A DNA stretch of 64,000 nt from Plicaturopsis crispa FD-325 SS-3 (taxonomy: Eukaryota; Basidiomycota; Agaricomycetes; Amylocorticiales; Amylocorticiaceae): positions 569,422 to 633,421 of the forward strand of contig KN832558.1 of NCBI GenBank assembly GCA_000827205.1, read 5' to 3'. Made by a program: the position numbers and the translations under genes. The notes beneath the pieces were generated by a model. The model made no database searches, was not told the DNA's origin, and was given only the letters and a program-made list of their open reading frames with translations. Below are positions 10,600 through 21,963 of this stretch, piece by piece. The first letter of the stretch is position 1. Every line of letters starts with the position of its first letter.

Positions 10600-11576
10600 T
10601 TACTCGCTCATCGTGCCCTCCTCGCCGGCAACGATCGCCTCTGCGTTCCCCAGTTCCTCCGGCGTGAGTTCGTTGCCCTCAATCTGCACAACCTGGCCAG
10701 TCTCTGCATCCCACCGCGCCTTTTGCCGTACGCGGAAGACGACCATTCTCTCCCCGATAAGTTTTAATAACTGCGCCTGCTCACTCGTGAGCACCTTGCC
10801 CTTTTCACACAGCTTGTGTGGGTTCGTTAGCAGCGGTACACCGCGCGTCATCGTCGTAGAGAGGCCGAGCTTCCGCAGCTGTGGCTCCTCGTTGTGGGGG
10901 AAGGGTTCGGGCGGGTCGGAGTGCGTGCGCATGACGGGGCCGGCGGGTAATATGACAGTTCTGCTCGCAAGGTTGCCTGCGCGCGCGAAGTCTGGTTGCC
11001 GGAAATCGTCGAACCAATCTAGGACCTCTTGTGGCTCTGTGTCGGTGAAGAATAAGCCGACGGGGCCTTTTATTTGCTGAGGAAGCATGAAATTAGTGGA
11101 CGAGATGAGACGAGCGCGTGAGGGCTTGCCTGAGCGAGTTTATGCAACCCCTGACGGTGTTCTGTCTCCACCGTCGTCCCTAGCGCATGCGCCATGACAG
11201 CGCCTCGTCCGAGGAATATTCGTGCAGAACTGACGAGTTCGTGAGTTGAATCAAACTTGGAGGGTACGGCGGACTCACTCCTTCCATAACTTGCGGACAG
11301 TTTTCAGATGCGCATTTCGCATCGCGCCCACCTCGAATAACCAGCAGTATTTCCATTTGTCTGCGTTTTCTTGAAGCTGTTGAAGTATAACAGCGGTTAG
11401 GAAAGAGTAGCAGGATCGATGATGCACATACCTCAGTAATCATGACATTTTTCTGCTCTTTCGTCTTTTTCGCGACCTTCGTCAAGGACACTGCGCCGAA
11501 AAATACTTGATGAGATCGGACGGCATCTGCAATTGTAGGTGCGCTTACCGATCTTGTTTCGCTTTGATTTGGGCAT
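10600..11576 (-). CDS. MRT4: ribosome assembly factor Mrt4 (mRNA turnover protein 4)
   Basis: Five exons: 11576-11549, 11490-11432, 11376-11279, 11229-11130 and 11076-10600, giving 253 aa. Mrt4 is a nucleolar paralogue of ribosomal stalk protein P0. It occupies the P0 site on pre-60S particles until late maturation. The N-terminus MPKSKRNK with SLTKVAKKTKEQKN is family-typical. Further blocks are NADKWKYCWLFEVGAMRN, ARIFLGRGAVMAHALG and the C-terminal LCEKGKVLTSEQAQLLKLIG. The intron 11129-11077 begins with GC (CAG|GCAAGC) and no alternative GT keeps the frame. The gene is divergent from deoxyhypusine hydroxylase, so two translation-related genes share a 267-bp upstream region. Confidence 0.93.
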
Positions 11577-11843
11577 TTTGGCGGTGAGTGGTGGAGGACA
11601 GGTGGAGGCGAGGAGGAAAGGTGCAAGATTGAGATTTGCCGCGGCGCACTTTTCGTCTTTGCAAAAATTACTGATTGCATCTTGACTTCAAACACTGTAA
11701 TAGTACGATATCTCGACGGTTACTGTCTCGTTTCCTTTCAATCCTCCTCTGTCACCCTCGCCTCGTTATCCCACGTCGAACGACCCCTTGATTCTGAGCG
11801 GACGCTCAACGCGAAGCTCGACGCAAAAAAAACACGACTCGCG
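11577..11843. promoter_or_regulatory. shared upstream region of MRT4 and deoxyhypusine hydroxylase
   Basis: 267 bp separate the two divergent start codons. Pyrimidine-rich tracts occur on both sides, but no TATA box is evident. Shared control of the two genes is an inference from the spacing only. Confidence 0.45.
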
Positions 11844-13073
11844 ATGGTGGCTGAGATCAACGACGACGAGCTAAGGACTCTCGAGGCCTGTCTGCTCAAC
11901 AAATCCGGCACTGTACCTCTTCACGATCGGTTTCGTGCCCTGTTCTCGCTGAAGGCTTTGAAAAACGCAGAGGCGATTCGGATAATTTCAGAGGGTTTGT
12001 CAACATGCGCTGCGTTCAGGGGCTTGGCTGATAGCTTTGCACACACCCAGGATTCCAGGATAGGTCAGCGCTGCTTAAGCATGAGCTGGCGTATTGCCTC
12101 GGTCAGATAAAAGACACGTCCGCCCTACCCATTCTTGAGTCAGTGCTGAAGAACGAGTCGGAGGACCCGATGGTGCGGCACGAAGTGAGCAGACTTAGAT
12201 GTTTGCCCTGGTGCCATCTTATTCAATTTCAGAATAGGCAGCCGAGGCATTAGGCGCAATATCCACGACATCGTCTATCCCAGTCCTAAAACAATACCTT
12301 ACACATCCCGAGAGGGCGATTCGGGAGACCTGCGAAATCGCTATTGCAAAAATCGAGTGGGACAACTCGGAAGAGGGCAAGCGCCATCTCAAAGTCGCGG
12401 AGCAGATAGAGGTCCCGTGAGTTTTTTACTACCACAGTTAGTATTTGCTGTTAAACTCACAGAACTGGTCAGCACATACACATCCATCGACCCAGCGCCC
12501 CCTACGTCGAAATTACTCGCTGGACAGCCTAAACCCGAAGACCTAAACGATGCAAACATTGCGTCCCTAAAAAAGTCGTTATTAGACACGCAACTCCCAT
12601 TATTCGAACGCTATCGAGCTATGTTCGCTCTTCGAAATATTGGCACCCCAGCTGCCGTCGATGCATTAGCCTCCGGATTTACCGACGACAGTGCATTGTT
12701 CAAGTAGGCATTCTATGCTCTTACTCGTTGAAATGTTCTAATCGAATCATAATGGAAAGGCATGAAATAGCATTTGTCTTCGGGCAATTGTTGTCGACAC
12801 ACTCCGTTCCCGCCCTACTCAACGTTCTTCAAAACTCTTCAGAATCAGATATGGTACGCCATGAGGCCGCGGAAGCACTCGGTGGAATCGGGACCCCCGA
12901 GGTGTTGCCGCATTTGCAGGCATGGATGACGCGCCCCGATGCTCCAGAGGTTGTGCGGGAAAGTTGTCAAGTTGCTATTGATATGTGGGAGGTACTATCC
13001 TTTTGCTCCCCGTCAAAGATGAAGGATCTGACAAGTATATCTCTAGTACGAGAATTCGGACCAGTTCCTGTAA
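11844..13073 (+). CDS. LIA1: deoxyhypusine hydroxylase
   Basis: Six exons: 11844-11994, 12051-12184, 12238-12416, 12473-12703, 12760-12991 and 13047-13073, giving 317 aa. The enzyme hydroxylates deoxyhypusine on eIF5A, the last step of hypusine formation, using a di-iron centre held in a HEAT-repeat fold. The HEAT repeats form two symmetric halves. All four iron-binding His-Glu pairs are visible: [33 protein letters not shown] and [12 protein letters not shown]. The linker motif [10 protein letters not shown] between the halves is also conserved. The last exon (YENSDQFL) is very short; its DMWEYENS junction fits the family, but the protein ends slightly earlier than most relatives. An alternative final splice cannot be excluded. 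Confidence 0.93.
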
Positions 13074-13329
13074 TCTATGGCGGGATCCCCACGTCCATGT
13101 TGTTGTATTTTCTCTTCATAATAACTACTAGTTGTGACTTGGCTCTCATCTAGTCGTCGTGGGTTTCATTCAGTCGACATCGCCGGTGAGTAGTACTAAT
13201 ATCTGTACAATTGACTGGGATGACAAAAGGGCTCACTCTGATGCAAATGGAAAGGACGATACAACATATTGTGCTACAGCAGGCTAACTTCTACACCTTC
13301 AACAAATCACGCTTCCTCTCTGCACCAGC

Positions 13330-14333
13330 TCACTCTTGGTCGAACACCAACGCCCGAACCTCGATTGACTGCCTCTGGGGTGCCGACTCTGGGCTAGTAG
13401 AGTCAAGGAAAGCTGTATGCGGTGTCAAGCGTGCCTTGTCCTCGTCCGAATCGAAGCACTTTATCAGGGTCACTTCGTCGGGCGTCTGATTCGACAGGTA
13501 GTACCACCGGTGCTGTGGGTTGTATTTTACGCTGAAGGTGGCGCCCTCGCGGTCTGGGTAGATATGCCGTGTAGAGACGAGATCATTTTTCTCGTCGAGG
13601 GAGAAGAAATCGGCCGTCGCAAGTGGATGGTGTGCTGTATTGTATGGGTGAGCCATCGTGACCGCTTCTTGAAGATTGTTTATTGCGGACTTACCAACAG
13701 GATTTCCGATCGGCCGCCACACGTTGATGATACGGACGCGACCCTTGACAAGGCGTTCGGCCTCGGCCCCCAAGTGATAATAGACTCGCGCAATAGCTGC
13801 CGAATAGGTCTGGTCGACATGTACTCGCATCTGCCAGAAACCGCGGTGAGAAAGTTTCATACGCACACAATCAACACCTACCACTGGACCACGCTTGTTG
13901 TACGAATCCAGCTCCCCCGCCTCGGCACGTCTGTCAAATATTTGACAGATTAGCAACGTGTGTATAGCCTCACACTTGACCGCACCTACCTGATGGTATG
14001 GTCGAATATGAATACACGCTTTGCACCCACTTCCTTCTTCAACAAATCCTCGACCTCTTTATAGTACGTCTCCTTGATCTTCGCGTCGTCTACGAATTCC
14101 TTCTCGGCGCTGACACTCTTCAAGAAGGTGAATCCCGTCTTGTCGATGCCCACCTCGTCTTCCCTGCCTCGCACGTCGTGAACGACGACAGGTCGGGGGT
14201 CGGGCACGATGTTCGAGCGAGGCTTTCCTGTAGGCGGCAGCTCTACGTAGTTGAACGGCGCCTCATCCGTTGGCGTAAGGTAGTTGAGAGTGGTCTGCAC
14301 GTCGTGCGGCGAAATAACTGCAGCGGTGGCCAT
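13330..14333 (-). CDS. CmcJ/AsaB-like hydroxylase-desaturase (copy 1)
   Basis: Four exons: 14333-13990, 13930-13882, 13830-13695 and 13634-13330, giving 277 aa. The protein belongs to the family of CmcJ, fungal AsaB and gibberellin GA4 desaturase, which act in secondary metabolism as putative iron/2-oxoglutarate oxygenases. Blocks seen are NYVELPPTGKP, FIFDHTIRRR, VHVDQTYSAA, RIINVWRPIGNP, RHIYPDREGATF and DEVTLIKCFDS. An H-x-D pair (HVD) and a later His in LTPHTAF could be metal ligands; this is inferred. The C-terminus (RQSIEVRALVFDQE) is typical. A second copy with the same intron positions lies at 45210-46220 on the other strand. The substrate is unknown, and no biosynthetic cluster surrounds it. 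Confidence 0.88.
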
Positions 14334-14417
14334 TGAGTATCGAATTTGAAGAGATTTAGATGCTTGGGCGAGCGGCGTAAGTGAGTCTATTCTCTCAGCT
14401 CCGCATTCCTCGATGCC

Positions 14418-14423
14418 TTTATA
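14418..14423 (-). promoter_or_regulatory. TATA box of CmcJ-like copy 1
   Basis: TATAAA on the minus strand, about 85 bp before the start codon. The second copy also has an AT-rich TATA-like element at a similar distance (45144-45153), which suggests inducible promoters in both. Confidence 0.4.
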
Positions 14424-15248
14424 CTGGAAAGAACGGTTCAAAATAGGATCATCGCTCTACAAGTGACCGGTGACCCACGGAGTGTTTGTAAACAAGAGGT
14501 TTGTAATACCAAGTCACCAAGCTGCATCTGTCGCAATACCCACCCAAGGTGGCGTGACGCAGTTCGACGCTCATTGTCAGACGGGATACCAAAAGAGTTC
14601 GACCGGCTGTACTGGCTGACTTCACCAATTCATCATCGGTATAGCTTTAAAAGAATGCAGAACCTCGTCCATGCACGCGCAAACGGCAGACGAAAGTTTC
14701 TGTTACTTACGCCGCACTATCATGCACTCCAACGACCACCGTGGTGAAATCACGATGCTTCTTGGTAATATGCATCCCTCGAGCCTTCCTTGTCGGCCTG
14801 CCTTCCAAACACGTCGCCACAGGATGACTAGTACTTCGTGCTGCGTAGTGCTTCTCGTTTCAACTTGAATCGGAACTCATGGTGGTATCTTTATAATCCG
14901 AACACTGAGGTGGTAAACATAAGTATATTGGCCCTTGTCACTCACACGTCGCCTAGGGACTAGAGGATCTAATAGTAGCCATGCAAAGTTGAGTAAGAGA
15001 TATATGGCACTGCACGAATAGGATAGTCGGAAGGCAGGATCAGGACCCCGAACCCTGATAACGGAGACCCGTGGCACCCGACATTGCGACATCCAGGTAT
15101 TGGGTGACCTGGCGAGATTGTAAAAGGTCAGGTATTATCTTTGGTACCATAATCACTCAACTAAGTAGTGCAGAAGTAGCGGCCCAGAGCCTATCGAACT
15201 GTCGGCATGTCAGAGACGTTTATGCAAGCACGAGTTCTCTCAGAACCT
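14424..15248. other. intergenic, no gene seen
   Basis: About 0.8 kb between the CmcJ-like gene and the uncharacterised gene cluster. ORFs of up to 94 codons have no support. Confidence 0.45.
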
Positions 15249-16078
15249 CTACAACTGTAGCTCGTTCATAACAGAGACCAGCTGCGCCGAAATCTCGTCG
15301 CGCTCCTCCTGACTACGATACAAAGGCAGCGTTGCCCGATCGCTTGTATAGCTCGGCACCCTCTCGTCAATTGCAAACCACCTTTCCATGCCCAAAAATC
15401 CTCTATGCACGGCCGATACGTACCGCTGCTCATTCGTGATGAACGCGAGCACGGGTCCGGGTCCACCTTCCTCACTATCCGTGATGACAATCTTCGCGCG
15501 CGCCTGCCGGCGCAGCTGGTTCCAGACATCAATGCCTATGCGTGTACGCAGGGGCGTCTTGCCTATCGTCCCTCCTCCGCGCGCGACCTCGATGCCGACG
15601 AGCATGAAGCTCCTGCGGTGCTCGAGGATGCGCGTGCGGCCTCTGGGAAAAGTCGGTCAGTGGTTACTTTGAGGTCGGTGAGAAAGCGGGGTAATGACTG
15701 ACGTTGTGCGGAGATAGATACACAACATTCTCATCTTGTAGAGAACGCGCGTGGTAGACGCGCCCTTCAGATATTTCCTGAGTATCAACGCTGTTAACTG
15801 TGTACCCCAACACAAATTCGGGACGTTGAAATGGATAAGTCCTCACCAGAAGACATACGCGCTCAGAATTTCTACAATCGCGCGTGCATCCTCACTGCAT
15901 TGATCGAGTATCCTGGCTGTCTGAGCTTGCCCAAGCATGCGCTCGCTGAGGTTGCTTTCCAAAGTCGCTGCAGGTGCAAGAGGTTTAGTCTTGAAGCAAG
16001 CAGTGTGAGCTTGGGGTTCCAAGGACCATATATACTAGTTTTGTCTTGTTTACTTATCGAAGCAAAGGAAGATGGCAT
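15249..16078 (-). CDS. uncharacterised basidiomycete protein, family B (long copy)
   Basis: Four exons: 16078-16054, 15967-15847, 15777-15703 and 15642-15249, giving 204 aa. I do not recognise the family. The first half is helical (SERMLGQAQTARILDQCS, then AIVEILSAYVFWKYL). It leads into a basic segment (KGASTTRVLYKMRMLCIYL) and a second half with a conserved glycine-rich stretch (GGGTIGKTPLRTRIGIDVWN) and EEGGPGPVLAF. A paralogue at 25313-26004 shares intron positions and phases, including an exon of exactly 75 nt. That supports the model and shows a real conserved protein. The first exon is short (25 nt) and the weakest part. The next upstream gene (16185-17483) reads in the same direction and the two could be one longer gene, but their exon phases do not join directly. 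Confidence 0.6.
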
Positions 16079-16184
16079 GTCTTCAACTGGTTTCAACCGA
16101 CAAAGCCTGGGCCTGATCATAGTCACTACATCCGAGTACACAGGTACATCCGCGGCACTGCTACAGCAATCGTTCATTACAAGC

Positions 16185-17483
16185 CTACATTCCGCTTGGG
16201 GTATTCCTGGCATGCGCATCCGGTGCCTTCATGTTACTCATGCATGCACATTCGAGTTTCCTGTAGAAAATGGGTTCTCGCGTCAATATTCAATCACCAG
16301 ACAAGACAAGTACCATTCTTGCAAGTGTAACATACCTTGACTCCGACGCGCGCTTGACCCATACGTCGAATAGGTCTTCGCCGTGACCCAGCTCGCCTCG
16401 TATCTATGTTTGGTTGACTTGATGCTGAGCTGGCGTTCATGGTGGACTGGATGACACATCCCCGCAACTGCTGGCATCCACTGCCTATCCTCTCCGACTA
16501 TCCACACCTGCAGCGTGCAATGACTCGCGTCCTTGCCGTGGCGGTGGACATATATATAGCCCGGTCGCACCGGCGAATCGACGGATAGTGGGTATGGGAG
16601 ACGTTCCAACCCGACAGAGGTGAATGTCGTGATGCGGATGTCTGTGGCACGTAACTTGCGTAGTTGCCGCTCTTGGAGAGTAGGCGCTCCATAGCTATTT
16701 ATAGTAAGATCTGCAGGTTGAGCCGCGCTATTATTGTTGTCTGGGTGGCGTGCGCTGTTGTCGTTGGAAGACGCGTCAACACGAGATCCAGATGCGGCAG
16801 ACGGGACTGAGGATGGTCTTGCATGGATCGAGGGCGTCGAGGGAGACGGCTGGGTGTCTTCAATGCAGTAGTACAGCATATAACTCTTGTCGTCACGGTC
16901 TTCCTGGAACGGCACGAAGAAGGTGATCTTGGCATCCCGTCGTTCCAGATACTTCTGCTTTATCGGGGTCACCTGTATCATGATCGGCGGCTCCAGGCCG
17001 AGACAGATAGAGCTCTCGCGGTATGCTGACTGTAAAAAAAATTAGAGAACGCGAGGGAGAGGACAAAGGCCACGGGTAAGGAGACCTGTATCGAGCACAC
17101 ACCTCTATGTCCGACGCGCTGATAGTATGATAGGAAGACGTCGAGGATTGGTGCTCTAAGCCTTCAAAGAAGTAGTATATTATCTTCTTTTCCTCCTCTT
17201 TGCGTTCCTTCGGTGTGGTGAAAGGGTGGACGATGACATCCCCATTGTCTGAGAGGATCGGGTCGAGCGGAATGATCTCCACTGGGACAGGCTGCTTGAT
17301 GAAAGTCGGATCACTACCTTCGTCCTTATGCATCCCCCGAGGACAAAGCAGAAAGTCTGGGAGGTTAACGAGAAAGTCCTGGACATACACCGGAACGTTC
17401 TAGGGATGAAAGTGTCAGGTATGTGCAGTCGGTCAGGATAAAATAGCGCGCACCTGAGAAGCGACTGAGAGATTTTGACCCAT
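16185..17483 (-). CDS. uncharacterised protein, possibly linked to family B
   Basis: Five exons: 17483-17454, 17399-17103, 17029-16469, 16403-16336 and 16260-16185, giving 343 aa. It opens MGQNLSVASQ and continues VYVQDFLVNLPDFLLCPRGM. It contains a well-ordered segment (VEIIPLDPILSDNGDVIVHP, then KKIIYYFFEGLEHQ), a block ICLGLEPPIMIQVTPIKQKY, and a Ser/Asn-rich low-complexity linker around residue 160. A further ordered part ends IRGELGHGEDLFDVWVKRAS. No signal peptide or membrane segment is seen, and I do not recognise the family. The first three exons are well supported by frame. The last two, including the stop, are tentative and the true gene may extend into the next one downstream. Confidence 0.5.
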
Positions 17484-17697
17484 ATTCCGAAGCTAACGAC
17501 TGGGATGGTGGAGGTAGTCTGAAAGGAACTGGAGAGTCGAATCTTCTTTGTGTAGTGTCAGTCTGAGTACTTACATCCGAAATGAAGCACGTGGGATTCG
17601 CGCATACCGCCCTGGAGATTCCTCCAGAGCGGGGCAGAAATTAAAATCCTTGGTATATCATTAGGTGTGTTTCTGGATGAAACCGATAGCATACACC

Positions 17698-19192
17698 TCA
17701 ATATCGCCTCACTACCTTACCTGACTCTTGGTCTGTGAGGTCGCCACCCTCCTTCTCCAGTCCATACACCAGCCCAAGCGCAACGCGCGCAGCAGCCCTC
17801 CTCCGCAACCTCTCGTCGCTTATCCCCGCGATCTCATCCTTCATCCCCTGCAGCGCGCCGAGCACACGACCGAGATCAAATGCGCCTATGTCAAAGTCGT
17901 CATCATCACGGTCCCCATCACTATGGTCGCCGAGAGCGAAAGAGGAGTCTGCAGAGGCAAACGTGAACGCGGTAGGCGTGGCAGAGGCGGATGCTGGCAG
18001 GTTCGTCTGAGTCGACGAGGTCGGCGACTGCGTGCCGAATATTCGCTGTGTGGCGGCGTCGATCTCGGCACGGGACGGGAGGTCGCTGTCCCCTTCCTCC
18101 CCATCAAAGTCCGAGCCCAGAGATGCATAAGATGCGCCTGTATGCATAGGAGCGAGCATTCCCGCATCACCGTCCGGTGACGCACGCCCCGAATTAGACC
18201 CGGATGGGGCAGACACAAACACGGTGAAATTGTCATCGAAACCTGCTGCCCCTTCCTGCGCGTCCGAAGGCGGCCCAGAGCTAGCAGCCATCGTCCAGGG
18301 GTCTCCACCTGTGCGCGCGGCCTCATCTTCGTCAAGCCACCGCTCGAGCTCGTCCATTTCCTTCTGCATCCTGCTCCTTTTGGCCTCGGCAGCAGACGCC
18401 ACATGGTCACCGTCGTCTACGAGCGCACGCAAGCCGTCATGTTCCTCTTCCTCCCGTGCCCAGTCGAGCAGCTCCCGAGCACGCGATTTGCGATTAGTCG
18501 TGGACGCGGACTGCACCATTGTGGGCCACATGATTGTGCTGAGCGCGTCCAGGACGCGTGGAAGCCCCGCGTGATCTAACGTTGTGTGAGGATATACTAG
18601 CACACGTCAAGAATGAGCTCACCGATAGATGTATCTGGCCCGCTGTGATCCACGTCAACGAACTCAAATCCGTGAGTGGATAGAAAATCGTCGATAGTAT
18701 CTTCTTCTTCCTCGTTCTTCGGTAATGTCGATGGATCGGAGAGCGGTAACCTTACAGCGAGGGTGACTTCCGGGTCATGGCTTGCCAAATCATTCGAAAG
18801 GCGTTGTATATGCTCTTTGTATGGCTGTGGAGACTTCATGAGTAAGCAGGCCATGCACAATGCACACCTCAGACATACCTCCCCGCGGACCCATACGAAT
18901 ACAATCGCAGGAACATCTTGAGCCAGATGCGGGTGCCATTCGCGAACTTCCCGCGCTTCAAAATGCACGTCCGCTGTGTAATATCGGTTCACGATAGACC
19001 ATGGCACGGTCATCTCGGTCGTTGTCGGCGGATCATCTGGTGTTTCCGGGTGCGCCTTGACGCCTGGTGGCAGCGTCTGGGAACGATGGAAAGGCAAATT
19101 TGCAAGAACAGGAACATACGGTGGATAAAACGGAAAGCTCCGTCTAGCGATGGCGAGAAGGTTAGGATACGAGAGGACGCTGCTTCCGCCAT
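17698..19192 (-). CDS. alpha/gamma-adaptin-binding protein p34 / Irc6-like
   Basis: Four exons: 19192-19120, 19063-18879, 18824-18623 and 18575-17698, giving 445 aa. The family (AAGAB in animals, Irc6 in yeast) is a chaperone-like factor for clathrin adaptor complexes with an N-terminal Rab-like fold. The N-terminal strand ASSRILTFSPS matches the family's RILxVSPS opening. The Rab-like part continues through VPWSIVNRYYTADVHF, VPAIVFVWVRGE and THGFEFVDVDH. A long acidic, Ser-rich middle follows, and the conserved C-terminal helix reads RAEIDAATQRIF ... DLGRVLGALQGMKDEIAGI. The intron 18878-18825 is 54 nt and stop-free. The stop could be replaced by a further splice at CAG|GTAAGG just before the end. 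Confidence 0.82.
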
Positions 19193-20254
19193 GGCTATTA
19201 GAAGTGGCCTGCCTGGTGTCGATGTGTACCTCCACCAGTCGTTGGATGACCAGGAGCCAGCTTTCGAGCGAGGAACTACGTTGAAAAAAGCCAAGAAAAC
19301 TAACGGCAACTGTAGTGGCAATGAAAATTAGTACGAGGACTACTGGCAAGAGGACAAGCAGTGCGTGCACGGTGCAGCAGGCCGTTATCATTATTTAATG
19401 CTCGCGTGGATGCCACGTGGGCATCAGGTTTAGTCCCGCGGCTGGGTTCTCTCCGAGTCTGCCTCCGTCCGCATCTTGGATTCGCATTGACTGAAACGAT
19501 GGCTACAAAACAAATTCCTGAAGCTCCTGGTCCTTTCGCTGAATCGTGTCTACTTCTAGCGTCAACTTTTTCTCCACACGTTGTCGGTTTCTGATCCTTT
19601 GAATCAGACATCGGAACGATCAAAGGACTGAACTGGACGAAACTGGCTGTGGCACTGAGTGTTCTCTCGGTATTCAAGCTTCGGACTTCTCTATTGCTTT
19701 CGGTGAAGCAAAGAAAGAATACCTGCAACTCGAGGAGCATGTTCAGATGACTCTGGAAATCGTCCTGATCTCTTTCCCCAGCGAGACCTGCCGGCAACTT
19801 TTTTCTGCGATGCCCAGGACCCGATGATGATTTCGTACGGACGGTGTATGGATCCAGCGATTAGCAGAATAGTGAAGCCTAAGAAGCGACGTGTATCAAC
19901 TCTTATTTGACTTCCGATGTCGCTGACCGGCTTTCTTACCTGCAGACCTACTGTTAAATATTAGGTTTGCCCGGGCGAAGAAATGAAATCTTGAGAATCC
20001 TTGGGCAACCAGTATACGGTTAAAGAAATTGATTAACCTTTCCTGCCGTTATATCTGGTAAAAACCGGTGCATTGACGCGAAGGCGACGCCTAGCAATCG
20101 CGACGTCGGAAAATACTGGCAAAGATACAAAAGGGCGGGCAGATGTTCGCATCGAGTTCATTTCCTAGCGTTCCTTGACCTCCCCGCCACCGCTATTTCG
20201 ACTCTGCCTCTTCCGTTTTTCTTCTCTTGGGATCGATAGATAAAGCGCTACAGA
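19193..20254. other. divergent intergenic region
   Basis: About 1.06 kb lie between the p34-like gene (-) and the first DUF6534 gene (+). A pyrimidine-rich leader (TTCCGTTTTTCTTCTC) precedes the latter. ORFs here show no family resemblance. Confidence 0.5.
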
Positions 20255-21963
20255 ATGTTGGGACCCGCCGAAGTCGCGTACGTTCTTGCTATTCTAGCCG
20301 CTATCTTGCACGGGAGCTGACTTGATCGCAGCCATGGACCGTTTTTCATTGGAACAGTGTTGAACATCGTGCTCTATGGAGTTATGGTCACCCAGAGTTT
20401 CTTGTATTTCACCAGCTACAAAAAGTACGTCGCTGCATCTCGAGGAATACACGGCTGATCCGAGACCTTCAGGGACAAGATATGGTTGAAGCTTTTTGTG
20501 CGTAGCGCGTAACGTATTCATCATACGTTTCGTGCTGAATCATTCCTAGGTTGCCCTTCTACTCTTCGCGGACACTGTGAACTCGGTTTTCGACGTGATA
20601 TATCTGTACGACTCACTTGTAATCCATTTCGGTAAGCCGCCAATACTCCCATCCGAACCATCAGGACTGACGCCAGTCGCACCTAGGCAACGACGCTTTC
20701 CTGACAAAGGCAAACTGGGGTGCGTCCGTATTCGCTCCATATTCGCATCTATTAACCCTTTCATCCACAGTGTTCGCTACCGGTATGTTTGTCCTGCCGG
20801 TATGAACGACGAATACTGATCAGAGGTGCACATCACTAGACCCTGCCATGACTGTGCGTCCTCCCGTCTATCTCCCTCGTCTAGTGGCTTTATCTCACAC
20901 GTCATCTCCAATCAGGGGATAATCGCAACATTTGTGCAACTATTCTTCGCATGGCGCGTCAAGGTGTTAAACCGCAAAAACACGTACATCGTCATCGCCA
21001 TTGTTATATTTGCTCTCGCTGGATGCTGTGCGTTCTCTGACCACCCTTGTAATGTGAAACACACTAACATGCATCCTACAGTATGCAGTATTGCGACTTC
21101 GATCGCAGTCGGCATCGTTCCGGATTTTATCAATTTCCAGAAATTTAAATCCGTCGTTATCGTTTGGCTAGTCAGCTCCTCGATATGCGATGTCATTATC
21201 ACCTTCTCGCTCGTTTGGCATCTCGTTAGTCTGTTCCCCTCACACTTTGTACTGCGTGTATATTTGCTGACCTTGTGTGTCCGTTCCCTTTGTCGGCAGA
21301 GACTCCAAAAGACTGGCTTTCGGGCGACAGATGATATCGTGAATCGCATCGTTCGTGGTATGTCTCCTCTGTGTTGATGCCGTGTGTACACTCATGGGCG
21401 AACACTGTGTTGTAGTCACGGTACAAACTGGCCTGCTCACTGCTATCTGGGCGATAGTCGATCTGATCGTCTTCCTCGTCAATCCCACTGGATTGTAAGC
21501 GCTCGCCCGATGCCTACATACCGCAAGCTCACGCTTTAACACAGACACCTCATCTTCAACGTACCACTCTCCAAGTTATACACCAACTCCCTGCTGTCAA
21601 GCATGAACGCGCGCGGCGGATGGGCATTCAAGGGTCATAGTGAACAGCAGAGTGCCGAATCCAAGGCTAGTCCACAGGAGCTCGGAGGCATACACAGCAC
21701 GGGGAAAATTCGCGGTCCCGACATCCACTTCAACAATGGCGTGGATTCTCGGCCGGAGGTGTGTTGGTTCCCATGTCCATTTCTTTTTATTAAAGGGCTG
21801 ATTGTGGCGTCGGTAGGTTTTCGTGCACGTCGAGCAGCACGAAATGATCGAGGTCCCTGGCGACAACAAGTCTATCGAGCACGTCTTTCCCGACGGTGCT
21901 TCGGCACAGCATGCATGGTCGGATATGAAGAGCCTCCCCCGACGGTCCAGCGACGCAGTCTGA
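20255..21963 (+). CDS. DUF6534 multi-pass membrane protein, tandem copy 1
   Basis: About ten short exons from the ATG at 20255 (MLGPAEVA) to TGA at 21961-21963. The first are 20255-20277, 20332-20424, 20473-20497, 20550-20631, 20687-20719 and 20771-20782. The protein has about seven hydrophobic segments (FIGTVLNIVLYGVMVTQSFL, LLLFADTVNSVFDVIYLYDS, GIIATFVQLFFAWRVKVL, YIVIAIVIFALAG, VVIVWLVSSSICDVIITF, TGLLTAIWAIVDLIVFLV). It also carries the family hallmark FNVPLSKLYTNSLLSSMNAR just after the last helix. The cytosolic tail contains VFVHVEQHEMIEVPGD. DUF6534 proteins are abundant in Agaricomycetes and their function is unknown; the topology resembles a seven-helix receptor. The exons include several of 12-33 nt, so automated models are likely to be wrong. 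Confidence 0.85.
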
